Assembly: GCA_965249035.1 (NCBI GenBank)
Contig: CBDFKV010000005.1
Span: 1 to 64,000 of the forward strand
Direction: 5' to 3'
Length of the DNA stretch: 64,000 bases
DNA from: CBDFKV01 sp965249035
GTDB taxonomy: Bacteria; Pseudomonadota; Gammaproteobacteria; Arenicellales; Poriferihabitantaceae
In this document: positions 44,212 to 52,757 of the stretch, in pieces
How positions within the stretch are numbered: position 1 is the stretch's first letter
Layout of the letters: every line of letters starts with the position of its first letter
Made by a program: the position numbers and the translations under genes
Notes under the pieces: model-generated
The model's database searches: none
What the model was told of the DNA's origin: nothing
Seen by the model: the letters and a program-made list of their open reading frames with translations, nothing else

Positions 44212-44279
44212 ATGGAGATAAATCTTTGGCCACAGTGTGGCCACAAAAAACCACGAAGAAAACTGAGGCAGAATTGTGA
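44208..44279 (+). CDS. 23-residue coupling frame between the replication and methylase genes
   Basis: The ATG overlaps the replication gene stop (ATGA) and the TGA overlaps the GTG start of the methyltransferase gene. The peptide, MNGDKSLATVWPQKTTKKTE plus three residues, is encoded across a copy of the 17-bp palindrome. GGGAGG lies upstream. It may serve mainly to carry ribosomes from one gene to the next across the palindrome. Confidence 0.4.
   Translation: MNGDKSLATVWPQKTTKKTEAEL
44227..44243. repeat. 17-bp palindrome, site 3
   Basis: A perfect copy, between the replication and methyltransferase genes. Confidence 0.85.
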
Positions 44280-45172
44280 TTACCCAAGAAATCAAAAAAC
44301 CCATATTCCGCTATCACGGCGGCAAGTGGAAACTAGCATCGTGGATTATCAGCCATATGCCAAGCCACGAAACTTATGTTGAGCCGTATTGCGGTGCGGC
44401 AAATGTGTTACTGCACAAATTGCCGGTTAAAAACGAAGTCATCAACGATTTGAATGAACGCCTGATATCGGCATTTCACGTACTGCGTGATACACGCAAG
44501 CGCAAGCAGTTAATCGAGATGCTGAGATTCACACCTTACGCCAGGCAGGAGTACGAAAACTGCCAGCAAAAGGCGAGTGATCCGTTAGAGGATGCTAGAC
44601 GCCTGTTTGTGCTGAGTCATCAATCGTATGCCAGCATTGGCATATCGAGTGATCGTAACTCAGGCTGGCGCAGGGGCTTTCGGGATTCCGGTCGGAATAC
44701 CGCACAGGAATGGCAGGACATTCCTGATCTGATTACTATCTGGGGCAGACGGTTATCCCAGGTTTACATCGAGCGCATGGACGCGCTCGAACTGATTAAG
44801 CAAACGGATTCAAGCGAGACACTGTTCTACGTTGATCCGCCTTATGTTCACGAAACTCGTGCAGCTAATGCCAAAGGCAACTATGGATTCGAGATGACTG
44901 ACACAGACCATGCAGCGCTGGCTGCGTTACTTAACAGCATCAAAGGCATGGCGATCATCAGCGGCTATTCAAACCGGCTATACGAGCGTCAGCTTTTCCC
45001 TGATTGGGAAGTTATTGAAAAACCAGGTGCCAGCGAGAAATCCGAATGTATATGGCTGTCACCGAAACTATCTGAACGCTATGTCACTGAATTTGATCTG
45101 CAACGAGACTTTTTTGACGATGGTGGCCACAGTGTGGCCAGCCTGAAACAGCTGAAACAGGGGGGTAAGTAA
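44276..45172 (+). CDS. D12-class DNA adenine methyltransferase
   Basis: This 298-residue enzyme is of the Dam/DpnM type. The SAM-binding motif is FRYHGGKWKLASWI at the N-terminus and the catalytic motif is FYVDPPYVHET (about residue 183). No partner restriction enzyme is nearby, so it is an orphan enzyme. It could methylate GATC to guard incoming ICE DNA or to time replication; this is inference. The GTG start overlaps the 23-codon frame. The C-terminus (GGHSVASLKQLKQGGK) is encoded by a palindrome copy. Confidence 0.93.
   Translation: MITQEIKKPIFRYHGGKWKLASWIISHMPSHETYVEPYCGAANVLLHKLPVKNEVINDLNERLISAFHVLRDTRKRKQLIEMLRFTPYARQEYENCQQKASDPLEDARRLFVLSHQSYASIGISSDRNSGWRRGFRDSGRNTAQEWQDIPDLITIWGRRLSQVYIERMDALELIKQTDSSETLFYVDPPYVHETRAANAKGNYGFEMTDTDHAALAALLNSIKGMAIISGYSNRLYERQLFPDWEVIEKPGASEKSECIWLSPKLSERYVTEFDLQRDFFDDGGHSVASLKQLKQGGK
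45124..45140. repeat. 17-bp palindrome, site 4
   Basis: A perfect copy inside the 3' end of the methyltransferase gene, encoding GHSVA. Confidence 0.85.
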
Positions 45173-45175
45173 ACG

Positions 45176-46147
45176 ATGGCTAACACTACTCAGAACCATA
45201 TACAGCTTCCTGGTCGGCTTGAAGGACAGTTTTCGATCACGCTAGATAGCTTTGAAGCAGTTTTAGCCCTACGAGGGCGTCGGAGAACGCCTGACCAGGA
45301 AAAAATTTGTGGTCTATACGAGTTTTCATCGCGGTTATCGATGATCTATAGCGCCGCAGAGTTAGGTGATCCGTTTGCGATATACGGGCTGGTACAGATT
45401 GAGGATAAGATTCGGGAAACAGAAAGAGCGTTCACCAAAAGAGAGAAGAAGTTAGCCAAGACCAGGCAGCACAAATCCAGCAACAAGGTGACTTATGCGA
45501 TACCGCGATCTGTCAGTCCGCTTGAATTCAACCTGTCACTGGCTCATTACGGTGCGAGCGTAGCGCGTATCCTGGTTCGCTATGACAATCTGATACTCGA
45601 TATCAAGAATCAGATGCATTTGAATATGCTGCCGCCACGGGAAGGCAAACAGCAGATATCCGACCTGGGTCTAGCTGTACGAGCATTACTCGACGCAGGG
45701 GTGCGATACAACTATACGTCTTGTCGAAAAAAGGATTTGGAGCAGCGCAATCAGCTCGGTGATGCGGCAGTCAAAAAGCTACTTGGTTCGCAATTCATTG
45801 ATCGTTCCAAGTTCAAGAGTGATGACGAAATATTTGAATATTTTGCAACCTATCCATTTAAGCCGAAGTACGGGCCTGCAACAGTTGTTAGTGATCAGGT
45901 ATTTGCTGATCGGGCGAAACGAGCGGGTAATACCGAAAGCAAAGCCAAATCTCGCTACGCGATGTTCTTGCCAAGAGCACCGAAAGCTACTGCGGATAAA
46001 TCTTCTAAGGAGGATAAATCATCTAAAGGGCCTTTTAAGGGTAGGGAACGAGAGAAATCTGGCGCAGAAAAACCCGTAGTGGAAAAGCCTGAGCCAGTGA
46101 AATCTGTGAAAAAGAAATTAGAGAAACCGAAACAGAGGAGATTATGA
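45176..46147 (+). CDS. ICE protein, PFL_4669 family
   Basis: This 323-residue protein shows family features: LPGRLEGQFSITLDSFEAVL, then FSSRLSMIYSAAELGDPFA, and FNLSLAHYGASVARILVRYD. The C-terminal 90 residues are lysine- and glutamate-rich (repeats of DKSSK and EKP) and probably disordered. The family is found only in integrating conjugative elements, beside replication genes. Its role is unknown. It starts 4 bp after the methyltransferase gene. Confidence 0.85.
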   Translation: MANTTQNHIQLPGRLEGQFSITLDSFEAVLALRGRRRTPDQEKICGLYEFSSRLSMIYSAAELGDPFAIYGLVQIEDKIRETERAFTKREKKLAKTRQHKSSNKVTYAIPRSVSPLEFNLSLAHYGASVARILVRYDNLILDIKNQMHLNMLPPREGKQQISDLGLAVRALLDAGVRYNYTSCRKKDLEQRNQLGDAAVKKLLGSQFIDRSKFKSDDEIFEYFATYPFKPKYGPATVVSDQVFADRAKRAGNTESKAKSRYAMFLPRAPKATADKSSKEDKSSKGPFKGREREKSGAEKPVVEKPEPVKSVKKKLEKPKQRRL

Positions 46148-46431
46148 TTATGTTTGGTATTAGGAAAATTATTCGAATGCTTGAGGAGCAGAATCGACTC
46201 CTCAAGCAGGTTGCAGAGCACACCTCTGCCACCGAACCAAAGAAAATAGACCTGTCAGGTTTTTTCTCTAAACCCCAAACCGAGCCTACCGTTCAGCAGC
46301 TCGCCGGTATGACGCGAAATAAACGCGAGCAATGGCTCAGCAGAATGTCGCCCGAAATACGCGAACAATGGGACAGGTACTACTCGGAAGTCCTTACAAA
46401 TAAACTGACTTCTCGGAAATCTCACCAATGA
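46144..46431 (+). CDS. Small coiled-coil hypothetical ICE protein
   Basis: This 95-residue protein starts with a short coiled coil (IRKIIRMLEEQNRLLKQVAE), then a polar linker and a helical end (TRNKREQWLSRMSPEIREQW). The ATG overlaps the previous stop by 4 bp. Its 3' end overlaps the 3' end of a minus-strand gene by 38 bp. It is not recognised. Confidence 0.6.
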   Translation: MIMFGIRKIIRMLEEQNRLLKQVAEHTSATEPKKIDLSGFFSKPQTEPTVQQLAGMTRNKREQWLSRMSPEIREQWDRYYSEVLTNKLTSRKSHQ

Positions 46432-46618
46432 GGTACGTTGCCTTTATCGCTGGATCAGTACCAATATCAGTCAGGGAATCCTGTGTATTGGTCAACATAT
46501 CCCCGATATCAATGTCGTGGATAAGTCCTTTTCTTCGGAGCATCGCAATCAAGTGGGAAGACAGGGCAATGAAAGCCAAGGATATTTCTTGTGCTGTGTA
46601 TGCTTTTTCGTCAGTCAT
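46394..46618 (-). CDS. Small helical hypothetical protein on the opposite strand
   Basis: The protein has 74 residues from the ATG at 46618, which follows AAAGGAGAACACC. The sequence MTDEKAYTAQEISLAFIALS continues into an amphipathic helix and an acidic region. It is one of only three genes in the ICE part of the window that run against the main direction. It converges on the 46144 gene. An opposite-strand small gene in an operon may be separately regulated. No family is recognised. Confidence 0.55.
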   Translation of the reverse strand: MTDEKAYTAQEISLAFIALSSHLIAMLRRKGLIHDIDIGDMLTNTQDSLTDIGTDPAIKATYLIGEISEKSVYL

Positions 46619-46711
46619 GGTGTTCTCCTTTGTGAAAAATTGGTTGTGTGGAAACTTCAATTCTAACTTAGGGGGACACCATCTTTTTAGATCGCTGCTT
46701 TCTGGAGAAGG

Positions 46712-46728
46712 TGGCCACAGTGTGGCCA
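46712..46728. repeat. 17-bp palindrome, site 5
   Basis: A perfect copy, in the divergent gap between the 46618 minus-strand start and the DUF3158-like gene. Confidence 0.85.
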
Positions 46729-46753
46729 CGGATTCTAAGGAGAAATAATAGGG

Positions 46754-47185
46754 ATGGAATTGATTATGTCTCATGGACAAATCATCAATGGATTGAAACA
46801 GGCTGATGCAGACCTAAGTGAGCTGAAAGCTATGATGCCGCAATTGATCAAGCTGGCAAGTGATCTGGCAGTGGCATATCAGACGGGATTGTTACTTTCT
46901 CGGCACATTGTTGGCGGACGCATTTATTTGCGCTGGCGATATCGTTCCGCGATCAGTAAAAGCCGCAAGTATTTGGATTTATCTGAGGGTGAAGGACGCT
47001 CATATCTAGCTCAGTTTGGGAAGTCAGTCAGCAAAAGTATGATTGAGATTGATCTGAAATGCCGGGCAATTAATCACGCTTATACCGTAGCTTTTGCGAC
47101 ACGAACCAGTTTACGCAAGATGCTTAAACACGCACAAGGAATGAAAGCCAATCCGCGTGGCCACAGTGTGGACGGTGTGAATTGA
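46754..47185 (+). CDS. DUF3158-like ICE protein
   Basis: This 143-residue helical protein has the GGRIYLRWRYRSAISKSRKY segment corresponding to the LRWR centre of DUF3158 proteins, which follow PFL_4669 genes in this ICE class. An ATG 15 bp downstream is an alternative start. The C-terminus (RGHSVDGVN) is encoded by a degenerate palindrome copy. Its role is unknown, presumably linked to element replication. Confidence 0.65.
   Translation: MELIMSHGQIINGLKQADADLSELKAMMPQLIKLASDLAVAYQTGLLLSRHIVGGRIYLRWRYRSAISKSRKYLDLSEGEGRSYLAQFGKSVSKSMIEIDLKCRAINHAYTVAFATRTSLRKMLKHAQGMKANPRGHSVDGVN
47158..47174. repeat. 17-bp palindrome, degenerate site 6
   Basis: TGGCCACAGTGTGG is intact and the last three bases are changed. 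It lies at the 3' end of the DUF3158-like gene. Confidence 0.6.
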
Positions 47186-47219
47186 GTCGAGCTATGAATA
47201 TCTAATGAATGAGGATGTG

Positions 47220-47594
47220 ATGAGTAAAAAATACCCGATGAAGCAAACATTCCCGAAGGGCTATAGCGGTAGCTCAGAGCTTGATAATTTGCGTGAGGAA
47301 TTTGAGAACGATACCAGGCTGGTCTCGCTACTGCTCGAACGACTTGACGAGTTATGGCTCGATCACGAGAAGGAAATGGAATGCAAATATCAATTTGCGC
47401 GGTTCATCGAGTTGCAAGGCGAAGATATGGTTAAACAATTCATTGAACACATTTATACGGAAGAAAAAGATTCAGTATTTGAAATTGATGGCGAGCCAAT
47501 ACCACCCCATGTAGTGCAGATTTTTGGCGACCGTTTTGACTTATCTGAGTTTCCGCCTACGAAGGCTGACTTTCCTAAATCCACCTTATGTTGA
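47220..47594 (+). CDS. Hypothetical ICE protein
   Basis: The protein has 124 residues from ATG 47220 (MSKKYPMKQTFPKGYSGSSE), preceded by GAGG; an ATG 15 bp upstream is possible. It is an acidic, soluble, helical protein. It lies between the DUF3158-like gene and ssb. I do not recognise it. Confidence 0.6.
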   Translation: MSKKYPMKQTFPKGYSGSSELDNLREEFENDTRLVSLLLERLDELWLDHEKEMECKYQFARFIELQGEDMVKQFIEHIYTEEKDSVFEIDGEPIPPHVVQIFGDRFDLSEFPPTKADFPKSTLC

Positions 47595-47615
47595 GCACAA
47601 TGAAACTTACTTCTG

Positions 47616-47634
47616 GCGGCCACAGTGTGGCCGC
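47616..47634. repeat. 19-bp variant palindrome GCGGCCACAGTGTGGCCGC, site 7
   Basis: The same core with the outer T/A pair replaced by C/G, so the symmetry is kept over 19 bp. It lies between the hypothetical gene and ssb. Confidence 0.8.
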
Positions 47635-47678
47635 ACATTAACCATTATTACTATTCACTAACCATTGAGGACTAACTA

Positions 47679-48077
47679 ATGTCACACAGTACCGAAACTG
47701 CATACGTTCACAGCGTTGAAATTTCTACCAAGTCCGTTAATCGCAAAGGTGAGCCAACCGAGATTGATCTGGCTAATTTGCGCGTTAATGTTGACCGTTC
47801 ACGTCGATCTGGTGAGGATGAGCAAGGCAATCCTACCTATGATGACTCCAAGAGCTTTTGGGTTGATGTGGAGCTATGGGGGCCACGAGTCAAGCACCTG
47901 AAAGGCGTTGTCGCCAAGGGTGCATCGATTATGATGAGCGGGATTTACATCAATAATACCTGGACTGATAAAGAGAGCGGCGAAGATCGTAGCAAGCTAG
48001 TGTTTGTCGCAGATGAAATTGCGGTATTGCCTCGGTGCGTTGAATCGTTGACGCTCAAAGCTAAGAATGGCGGGTAA
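47679..48077 (+). CDS. ssb: Single-stranded DNA-binding protein (OB fold)
   Basis: This 132-residue protein shows an OB-fold pattern: AYVHSVEISTKSV, then SFWVDVELWGPRVKHLKGVV and ASIMMSGIYINNTWTDKESG. The acidic DDDIPF-type tail of housekeeping SSB is absent, so it may bind DNA without recruiting SSB partners. TTGAGGAC precedes the ATG. It sits in the replication module of the ICE. Confidence 0.82.
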   Translation: MSHSTETAYVHSVEISTKSVNRKGEPTEIDLANLRVNVDRSRRSGEDEQGNPTYDDSKSFWVDVELWGPRVKHLKGVVAKGASIMMSGIYINNTWTDKESGEDRSKLVFVADEIAVLPRCVESLTLKAKNGG

Positions 48078-48107
48078 TAGACTCCGTATAGCTAACTTTG
48101 TCTATGC

Positions 48108-48124
48108 TGGCCACACTGTGGCCA
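48108..48124. repeat. 17-bp palindrome, site 8 (centre C)
   Basis: A perfect copy on the complementary strand, in the gap after ssb. Confidence 0.85.
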
Positions 48125-48166
48125 CCATAGTTACAAGTGACTAGGGCAACTTTTGAGGAATTATTG

Positions 48167-48649
48167 ATGGCTAAAACTAAAATACCAGTAAAGTGCGTGT
48201 TTTGCGGCGCGCATGCATTACTCGGTTTTCCTGATGATGGAATATGTGCGACGTGTCGAAGATGGGGTGTAACCATGCAAGATATATTCGATAGAACCCT
48301 GGATGGCTCGCTTCATGCAATAATGCGTCCGCAAGTTTTTACCAATGTCTCGTCGATACTATTTAGTCCGCGAATTGAGCGTAACGCTCTTACCCCTGGT
48401 AATGGTAATTCCCGATTTGTCGTGTTCGACATTATTGAGGATGGGGATGTTACCGATACCCGTGATGATCCGCTTAACGATCCCGACTTTATCGACATTG
48501 ATCAGGGTGATAAGTACTTGGCATTCGCGATTGATGAGGATCAGGCGCGTCTAATTCTCAAGGGTGAACTGATCGCTGTGAACCCAGAATCTAGTAGAGC
48601 CTATCGTGATCATACGAACCTTACTTATAGCGGGATTCACGCGCATTAG
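48167..48649 (+). CDS. Hypothetical protein with N-terminal zinc-finger cysteines
   Basis: The protein has 160 residues from ATG 48167, which follows TTGAGGAA. It has two CxxC pairs, CVFCGAH and CATCRRWG, within the first 32 residues, a likely zinc knuckle. The rest is acidic (EDGDVTDTRDDPLNDPDFID). Its function is unknown. It lies between ssb and an HNH gene. Confidence 0.6.
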   Translation: MAKTKIPVKCVFCGAHALLGFPDDGICATCRRWGVTMQDIFDRTLDGSLHAIMRPQVFTNVSSILFSPRIERNALTPGNGNSRFVVFDIIEDGDVTDTRDDPLNDPDFIDIDQGDKYLAFAIDEDQARLILKGELIAVNPESSRAYRDHTNLTYSGIHAH

Positions 48650-48698
48650 GCATAGCAAACAATGATGTCTTACATATCCCATATAATCGAGTTTATCT

Positions 48699-49004
48699 AT
48701 GCCTATCAAGCCTGAGAATCGAGATCGTTATCCGAAGGACTGGGATGTTCGCAGTCGATTTGTTCGCTTTGTTCGAGCAGATAATAGATGTGAGTGGTGT
48801 GGTGCAGAGAACTACCAGCCACATCCAGTAACAGGCAGTAAAGTTGTATTGACCGCCGCTCACGTATTTGATCATCGCCCTGAAGCTGCCGGTCTTTTGA
48901 ATCTGGCCGCACTATGTCAGCGCTGTCATAACCGACATGATGCACCACACAGGGCGAAGAATCGTAAACGTGGCCACAGTGTGGCCGGAGGGTGTAAACC
49001 ATGA
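48699..49004 (+). CDS. HNH endonuclease-like protein
   Basis: This 101-residue protein has CEWCGAENY and LCQRCHNRHD zinc pairs around VLTAAHVFDH, an HNH core with Ala-His in place of the usual Asp/His-His. Such small nucleases in mobile elements may nick DNA or be inactive relics. The C-terminus (KRGHSVAGGCKP) is encoded by a palindrome copy. It overlaps the next small frame by ATGA. Confidence 0.8.
   Translation: MPIKPENRDRYPKDWDVRSRFVRFVRADNRCEWCGAENYQPHPVTGSKVVLTAAHVFDHRPEAAGLLNLAALCQRCHNRHDAPHRAKNRKRGHSVAGGCKP
48971..48987. repeat. 17-bp palindrome, site 9 (last base changed)
   Basis: TGGCCACAGTGTGGCC is intact. It lies at the 3' end of the HNH gene. Confidence 0.8.
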
Positions 49005-49084
49005 AACGTAAGTACATTGCATTCCGCCTTTTCCCCGATGGCGCAGTATGGCATGAGGATGAATTTGCCGAGTTGGAATTATGA
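49001..49084 (+). CDS. 27-residue overlapping frame
   Basis: It starts in the HNH stop (ATGA) and ends in the start of the next gene (ATGA). The peptide begins MKRKYIAFRLFPDGAVWHED. The double overlap suggests a translated link in a coupled gene chain. Its composition is protein-like, with aromatic and charged residues. It is unrecognised. Confidence 0.45.
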   Translation: MKRKYIAFRLFPDGAVWHEDEFAELEL

Positions 49085-49893
49085 CTGATACAGCACATAC
49101 GGATGATGTCGCCTGGATGGATAAACCAGTCTACCCGGACTATGGTAGTGCCGGGTTGTTTGCGGCGATATATGCACAAATACATCACGCGGAATACTGC
49201 CACCACGGTCACGGTGATACCGATATTTTTAGTGATTTTCCCGATTTTTTGATTACTTGGAATGCGTGTGCGGGAGAGCTTATATATGCGAATAACTATA
49301 CGTTGACTGGCCCCATTAATCTATCAATCCTACAACCGACTGAACCTATTGATACATTCCGCTATACACATATCTCCGACAAAGAAGGAGATATCGGATT
49401 TGGCGAATGGGTTATTGACGAGCTAGGGTTTAAGCTATGCCCGGCAGGGCTTGAGAAAAAAAACAAGGTTGATAAGTTGGGCTATATCTCCCGACAACAG
49501 TTGAATAAATTGAATGGATTAACGCAAAAGCAAGCCCAGGAACTCGTAAGTTTAGGGAAGGAAGTCCTAAACAGGTTGGCATTTTGCAGGAAATCTCCTG
49601 ACCATCATAATCTTGCCATTATCATGCGCTATGCATCTGAAATAAGGCTGAACACGAAAGTACCAGCATATGGGTTGCGTAAGTCGCTTTACTACTTATC
49701 GGTAGCGAAATTTGTAATCGATACCGAATCCAAGGTGCGTTCTTTTTTGGAGCGTTCGGAAGTTAATCCTGATCCTGTTATTAAATGGGCGCGTAGAATT
49801 ATCAAGTCTCGCGTTGGCGTGTCGAAATTGATCGGAACGGCAGTGCTTGATGCCGAGCAGCCAAGCAGTCGAACTCTGTCCACTGGATTATGA
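49081..49893 (+). CDS. Hypothetical ICE protein, 270 residues
   Basis: A soluble protein. The N-terminal part is rich in His, Tyr and Asp (IYAQIHHAEYCHHGHGDTDI). The C-terminal part is helical and basic (KVDKLGYISRQQLNKLNGLT, then VIKWARRIIKSRVGVSKLIG). The start overlaps the 27-residue frame. No family or motif is recognised. It lies upstream of topoisomerase III in the replication module. Confidence 0.6.
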   Translation: MTDTAHTDDVAWMDKPVYPDYGSAGLFAAIYAQIHHAEYCHHGHGDTDIFSDFPDFLITWNACAGELIYANNYTLTGPINLSILQPTEPIDTFRYTHISDKEGDIGFGEWVIDELGFKLCPAGLEKKNKVDKLGYISRQQLNKLNGLTQKQAQELVSLGKEVLNRLAFCRKSPDHHNLAIIMRYASEIRLNTKVPAYGLRKSLYYLSVAKFVIDTESKVRSFLERSEVNPDPVIKWARRIIKSRVGVSKLIGTAVLDAEQPSSRTLSTGL

Positions 49894-49896
49894 ACA

Positions 49897-50151
49897 ATGG
49901 GACAACTACTACATGAAGTGAATGATTCAGTGTATTTCATCGTCGATGAGGGATTATTCATCCTTCTGAAAACCGACGATCACACAGGCTATTTCGATGA
50001 GAAAGGTATCGTTTCCATGCTAGCAAAGGCGATCAAAACAGGTGGCGACACATCCGATCTCGATACCGCCTTATCAATTCTACGCAGCTATCAACATCGC
50101 TTGCAGTCGCCTGAGCTGAACTTTATTCCAGCAAACGGAGGTCTATTTTGA
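49897..50151 (+). CDS. Small hypothetical ICE protein
   Basis: This 84-residue acidic protein (MGQLLHEVNDSVYFIVDEGL) lies 3 bp after the previous gene and overlaps the topoisomerase start by 4 bp (TTGA). It is probably coupled to both. It is not recognised. Confidence 0.6.
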   Translation: MGQLLHEVNDSVYFIVDEGLFILLKTDDHTGYFDEKGIVSMLAKAIKTGGDTSDLDTALSILRSYQHRLQSPELNFIPANGGLF

Positions 50152-52154
50152 GCCAGTTATTTTTATGCGAGAAGCCTTCCCAAGCGCAGGACATTGCGCG
50201 GGTACTGAGTGGTGGCAAAGCTCGGCGAATGGATGGATATCTGCAAGCAGGAACTATCAATGTTACCTGGTGCATCGGGCATTTGTTGGAAATGGCAATG
50301 CCAGAGGATTATGACGAATCTCTAAAGCGCTGGAGATTGGAGAGTTTGCCTATCTTGCCGGACGACTGGAAGATGGCGGTGCAATCCAAGGTTATTAAGC
50401 AGTTCAAGGCGATCAAGTCACTGTTAGCTTCAGCCAGCGAGGTCGTTATCGCAACCGATGCTGATCGGGAGGGAGAAGTCATAGCGCGTGAAGTCTTGGA
50501 CTTTTGCGCCTATCGTGGCTCGCTGCAACGCTTGTGGTTATCATCATTGGACGATGCATCTATACGCAAGGCGCTTGGAGCGTTGCGTGATCAGAGTAGC
50601 ACTGAAGCGTTGTATTACGCTGGTCTAGGACGTGCCAGAAGTGATTGGCTGGTAGGTATGAATCTGACAAGAGCCTATACCTGTCTGGGCCGCGATGCAG
50701 GCTTTGACGGTGTACTGTCCGTCGGGCGCGTACAAACGCCGACGCTTGCGCTGGTGGTTCAGCGTGATCTCCTGATCGAGAATTTCACTCCTAGCGACTA
50801 CTACGTAGTTATTGCAGCGCTAGACCATTCAGGTGAGCGGTTTTCAGCAACATGGGTGCCTAATGCTGATGAACTAGCCACGATCTGTGATGATCAGCGC
50901 CGCTGTACCAGTCAGAAATCGGCGATGCAAGTGGCGCAGAATTTAGCTAACTCAACCGCTGTGGTTACATCTTTTGATCGACGCAACAAGTCAAAATCTG
51001 CACCACTGCTTTTTTCTTTGTCAGCCCTGCAAAAAGCAGCCTCTTCCCGATGGGGCTACGGTGCTGAACAGACATTGAAGATTGCTCAGGCATTGTACGA
51101 GGGCTATAAGGCGACCAGCTATCCGCGCAGTGATTGCCAATATCTGCCGTTAGAGCAGCTGGACGAAGCATCTGACGTGCGTGATGCGCTGATGACGGTT
51201 CACCGCAGCGACAAGGCGTTGACCAGCCATATTGAGCGCATGGATATGTCGCTCAAAAGCCGCGCATGGAACAACGCTAAAATCACGGCTCACCACGGCA
51301 TTATTCCGACCACGAATGATCGGGTAGACGTAGCAAGTATGAGTGAGCCTGAACGCAATATCTATGATCTGATTGTTCGGCACTATCTCGTGCAGTTTTA
51401 TCCACCCTACATCGCTGAATACACCGAGATAAAGCTGTCTGCCAATGGCGTTGATTTACTTGCAAAAGGCATCCGTCCGGTTTCGTCGGGTTGGAAGTCT
51501 GTGTTGACGGTTGACAAGAAAGAGGATGCGCCAGAGCAACATTTACCGACTATGCAAAGTGGCGACCAGGCCCAGGTGGAAGATGCGTCGGTAGAGTCCA
51601 AGAAAACCAAACCACCGGCTCGATTTACCGAGGGAACACTGATTGACGCGATGGCGAATGTCGCTCGTTATGTTGAAGATGCGCAAGCAAAAGCAATACT
51701 CAAGGAAAACGAGGGAATTGGTACTGAAGCTACCCGTGCGGGAATTATCGAAACGCTGAAAAGCCGTAAGTATGTGCAGCCCAAAGGCAAGCAACTGATT
51801 TCAACCACTACAGGTCGAGAACTGATACAGATGCTACCGAAAGAGCTGACTGATCCAGTGATGACAGCACTTATGGAGCGATTACTGAGCAAGATCGCCG
51901 ATGGTGATCTTGACCTGGACAATTACATGCGGCGACAAACGCAGTATGTCACCCGTTTGATTGAATCGGCCAAAGCAAATGCCGGTCAGATTCAAATTAC
52001 ACCAGGCAAAAAGAAAGTGAAAGCTGTACCAGTCAAGACAGACAAAGTTTGCCCTGATTGCGGCAAGCAACTACTGAAGCGTAAGGGCAAGAAGGGGTAT
52101 TTTCTCGGTTGTTCAGGCTTTCCGGATTGTCGGCACATTGAATTTTTGAACTAG
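50148..52154 (+). CDS. topB: DNA topoisomerase III (type IA), ICE copy
   Basis: This 668-residue enzyme starts with TTG. The Toprim domain has LFLCEKPSQAQDIARVL and the metal-binding ATDADREGEVIAREVL. The catalytic tyrosine lies in KATSYPRSDCQYLP (about residue 325). A C-terminal zinc ribbon is present (CPDCGKQLLKRKGKKG, then GCSGFPDCRHIE). ICEs of this class carry a topB gene to resolve replication or transfer intermediates. It is followed by a palindrome copy. Confidence 0.96.
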   Translation: MSQLFLCEKPSQAQDIARVLSGGKARRMDGYLQAGTINVTWCIGHLLEMAMPEDYDESLKRWRLESLPILPDDWKMAVQSKVIKQFKAIKSLLASASEVVIATDADREGEVIAREVLDFCAYRGSLQRLWLSSLDDASIRKALGALRDQSSTEALYYAGLGRARSDWLVGMNLTRAYTCLGRDAGFDGVLSVGRVQTPTLALVVQRDLLIENFTPSDYYVVIAALDHSGERFSATWVPNADELATICDDQRRCTSQKSAMQVAQNLANSTAVVTSFDRRNKSKSAPLLFSLSALQKAASSRWGYGAEQTLKIAQALYEGYKATSYPRSDCQYLPLEQLDEASDVRDALMTVHRSDKALTSHIERMDMSLKSRAWNNAKITAHHGIIPTTNDRVDVASMSEPERNIYDLIVRHYLVQFYPPYIAEYTEIKLSANGVDLLAKGIRPVSSGWKSVLTVDKKEDAPEQHLPTMQSGDQAQVEDASVESKKTKPPARFTEGTLIDAMANVARYVEDAQAKAILKENEGIGTEATRAGIIETLKSRKYVQPKGKQLISTTTGRELIQMLPKELTDPVMTALMERLLSKIADGDLDLDNYMRRQTQYVTRLIESAKANAGQIQITPGKKKVKAVPVKTDKVCPDCGKQLLKRKGKKGYFLGCSGFPDCRHIEFLN

Positions 52155-52162
52155 ATTATTTA

Positions 52163-52179
52163 TGGCCACAGTGTGGCCA
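52163..52179. repeat. 17-bp palindrome, site 10
   Basis: A perfect copy, in the gap between topB and the first gene of a three-paralogue cluster. Confidence 0.85.
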
Positions 52180-52198
52180 CAAATCCACACTAAAAACT

Positions 52199-52582
52199 AT
52201 GAACGCAGCAAAACAACTTTTGATCGACCTGCAAACGCTGGATATTGAAGCCAGGCTGATAACCTGCGCGAGTGTGGACTACCCTAAAAGTGTCGTTCCC
52301 ACCTATACCTTTTCGTTGTCCCTTGAGCGCGCTGTTCATTTACACAGGATGATTGACGGGGATACACAGCTTTTTAACTACTGGTATTTATCTGGCATTC
52401 AACATCCCGACAGGATCAGCTGGCACCTTGAAACCACGCACTTGTCGCGGTTTATCAAAGGAATCATAGGAAAGCGTTCGCGCCCAGATTTTGACCTGAT
52501 TTATCACATGGTGAGGCAAGCTAAGGAAGAATCGCTTGAAGACTTGCGAGCAGCTTTGGTAGCGCCTCTTTCAGTCCAGTGA
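52199..52582 (+). CDS. Hypothetical protein, possible paralogue 1 of 3
   Basis: This 127-residue soluble protein has the central segment YTFSLSLERAVHLHRMIDGD, then FNYWYLS. It aligns loosely with the next two plus-strand proteins around a pattern of P-Y, S, A, I, then L-x-Y-x-W. It overlaps a minus-strand gene at its 3' end by 62 bp. Its function is unknown. Confidence 0.6.
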   Translation: MNAAKQLLIDLQTLDIEARLITCASVDYPKSVVPTYTFSLSLERAVHLHRMIDGDTQLFNYWYLSGIQHPDRISWHLETTHLSRFIKGIIGKRSRPDFDLIYHMVRQAKEESLEDLRAALVAPLSVQ

Positions 52583-52757
52583 AAATCGAATACAGCAATA
52601 CTGCCATGATTGTCAGACCTATGGCTTTCAGTAGCAAAATTTGTCGATATCGTTTAATACATGGATACTTCGCTTTGCATATGCATTTTCTAGCCGTATT
52701 GCTAACTTCTCTTTTGCATACGCGGCAATTAACAACATGTTCTTTTTCAAAAATCAT
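52521..52757 (-). CDS. Small zinc-ribbon membrane protein on the opposite strand
   Basis: This 78-residue protein has an N-terminal zinc-ribbon-like region with CRVCKREVSNTARKC and C-K-x-K-Y-P-C. It is followed by one or two hydrophobic helices (LLLKAIGLTIMAVLLYSIF and KLLASLQAIL). AGGAG lies 7 nt before the ATG, which decides in favour of this strand over a frame on the plus strand. The zinc ribbon plus membrane helix layout is common in small proteins of unknown role. Confidence 0.6.
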   Translation of the reverse strand: MIFEKEHVVNCRVCKREVSNTARKCICKAKYPCIKRYRQILLLKAIGLTIMAVLLYSIFTGLKEALPKLLASLQAILP

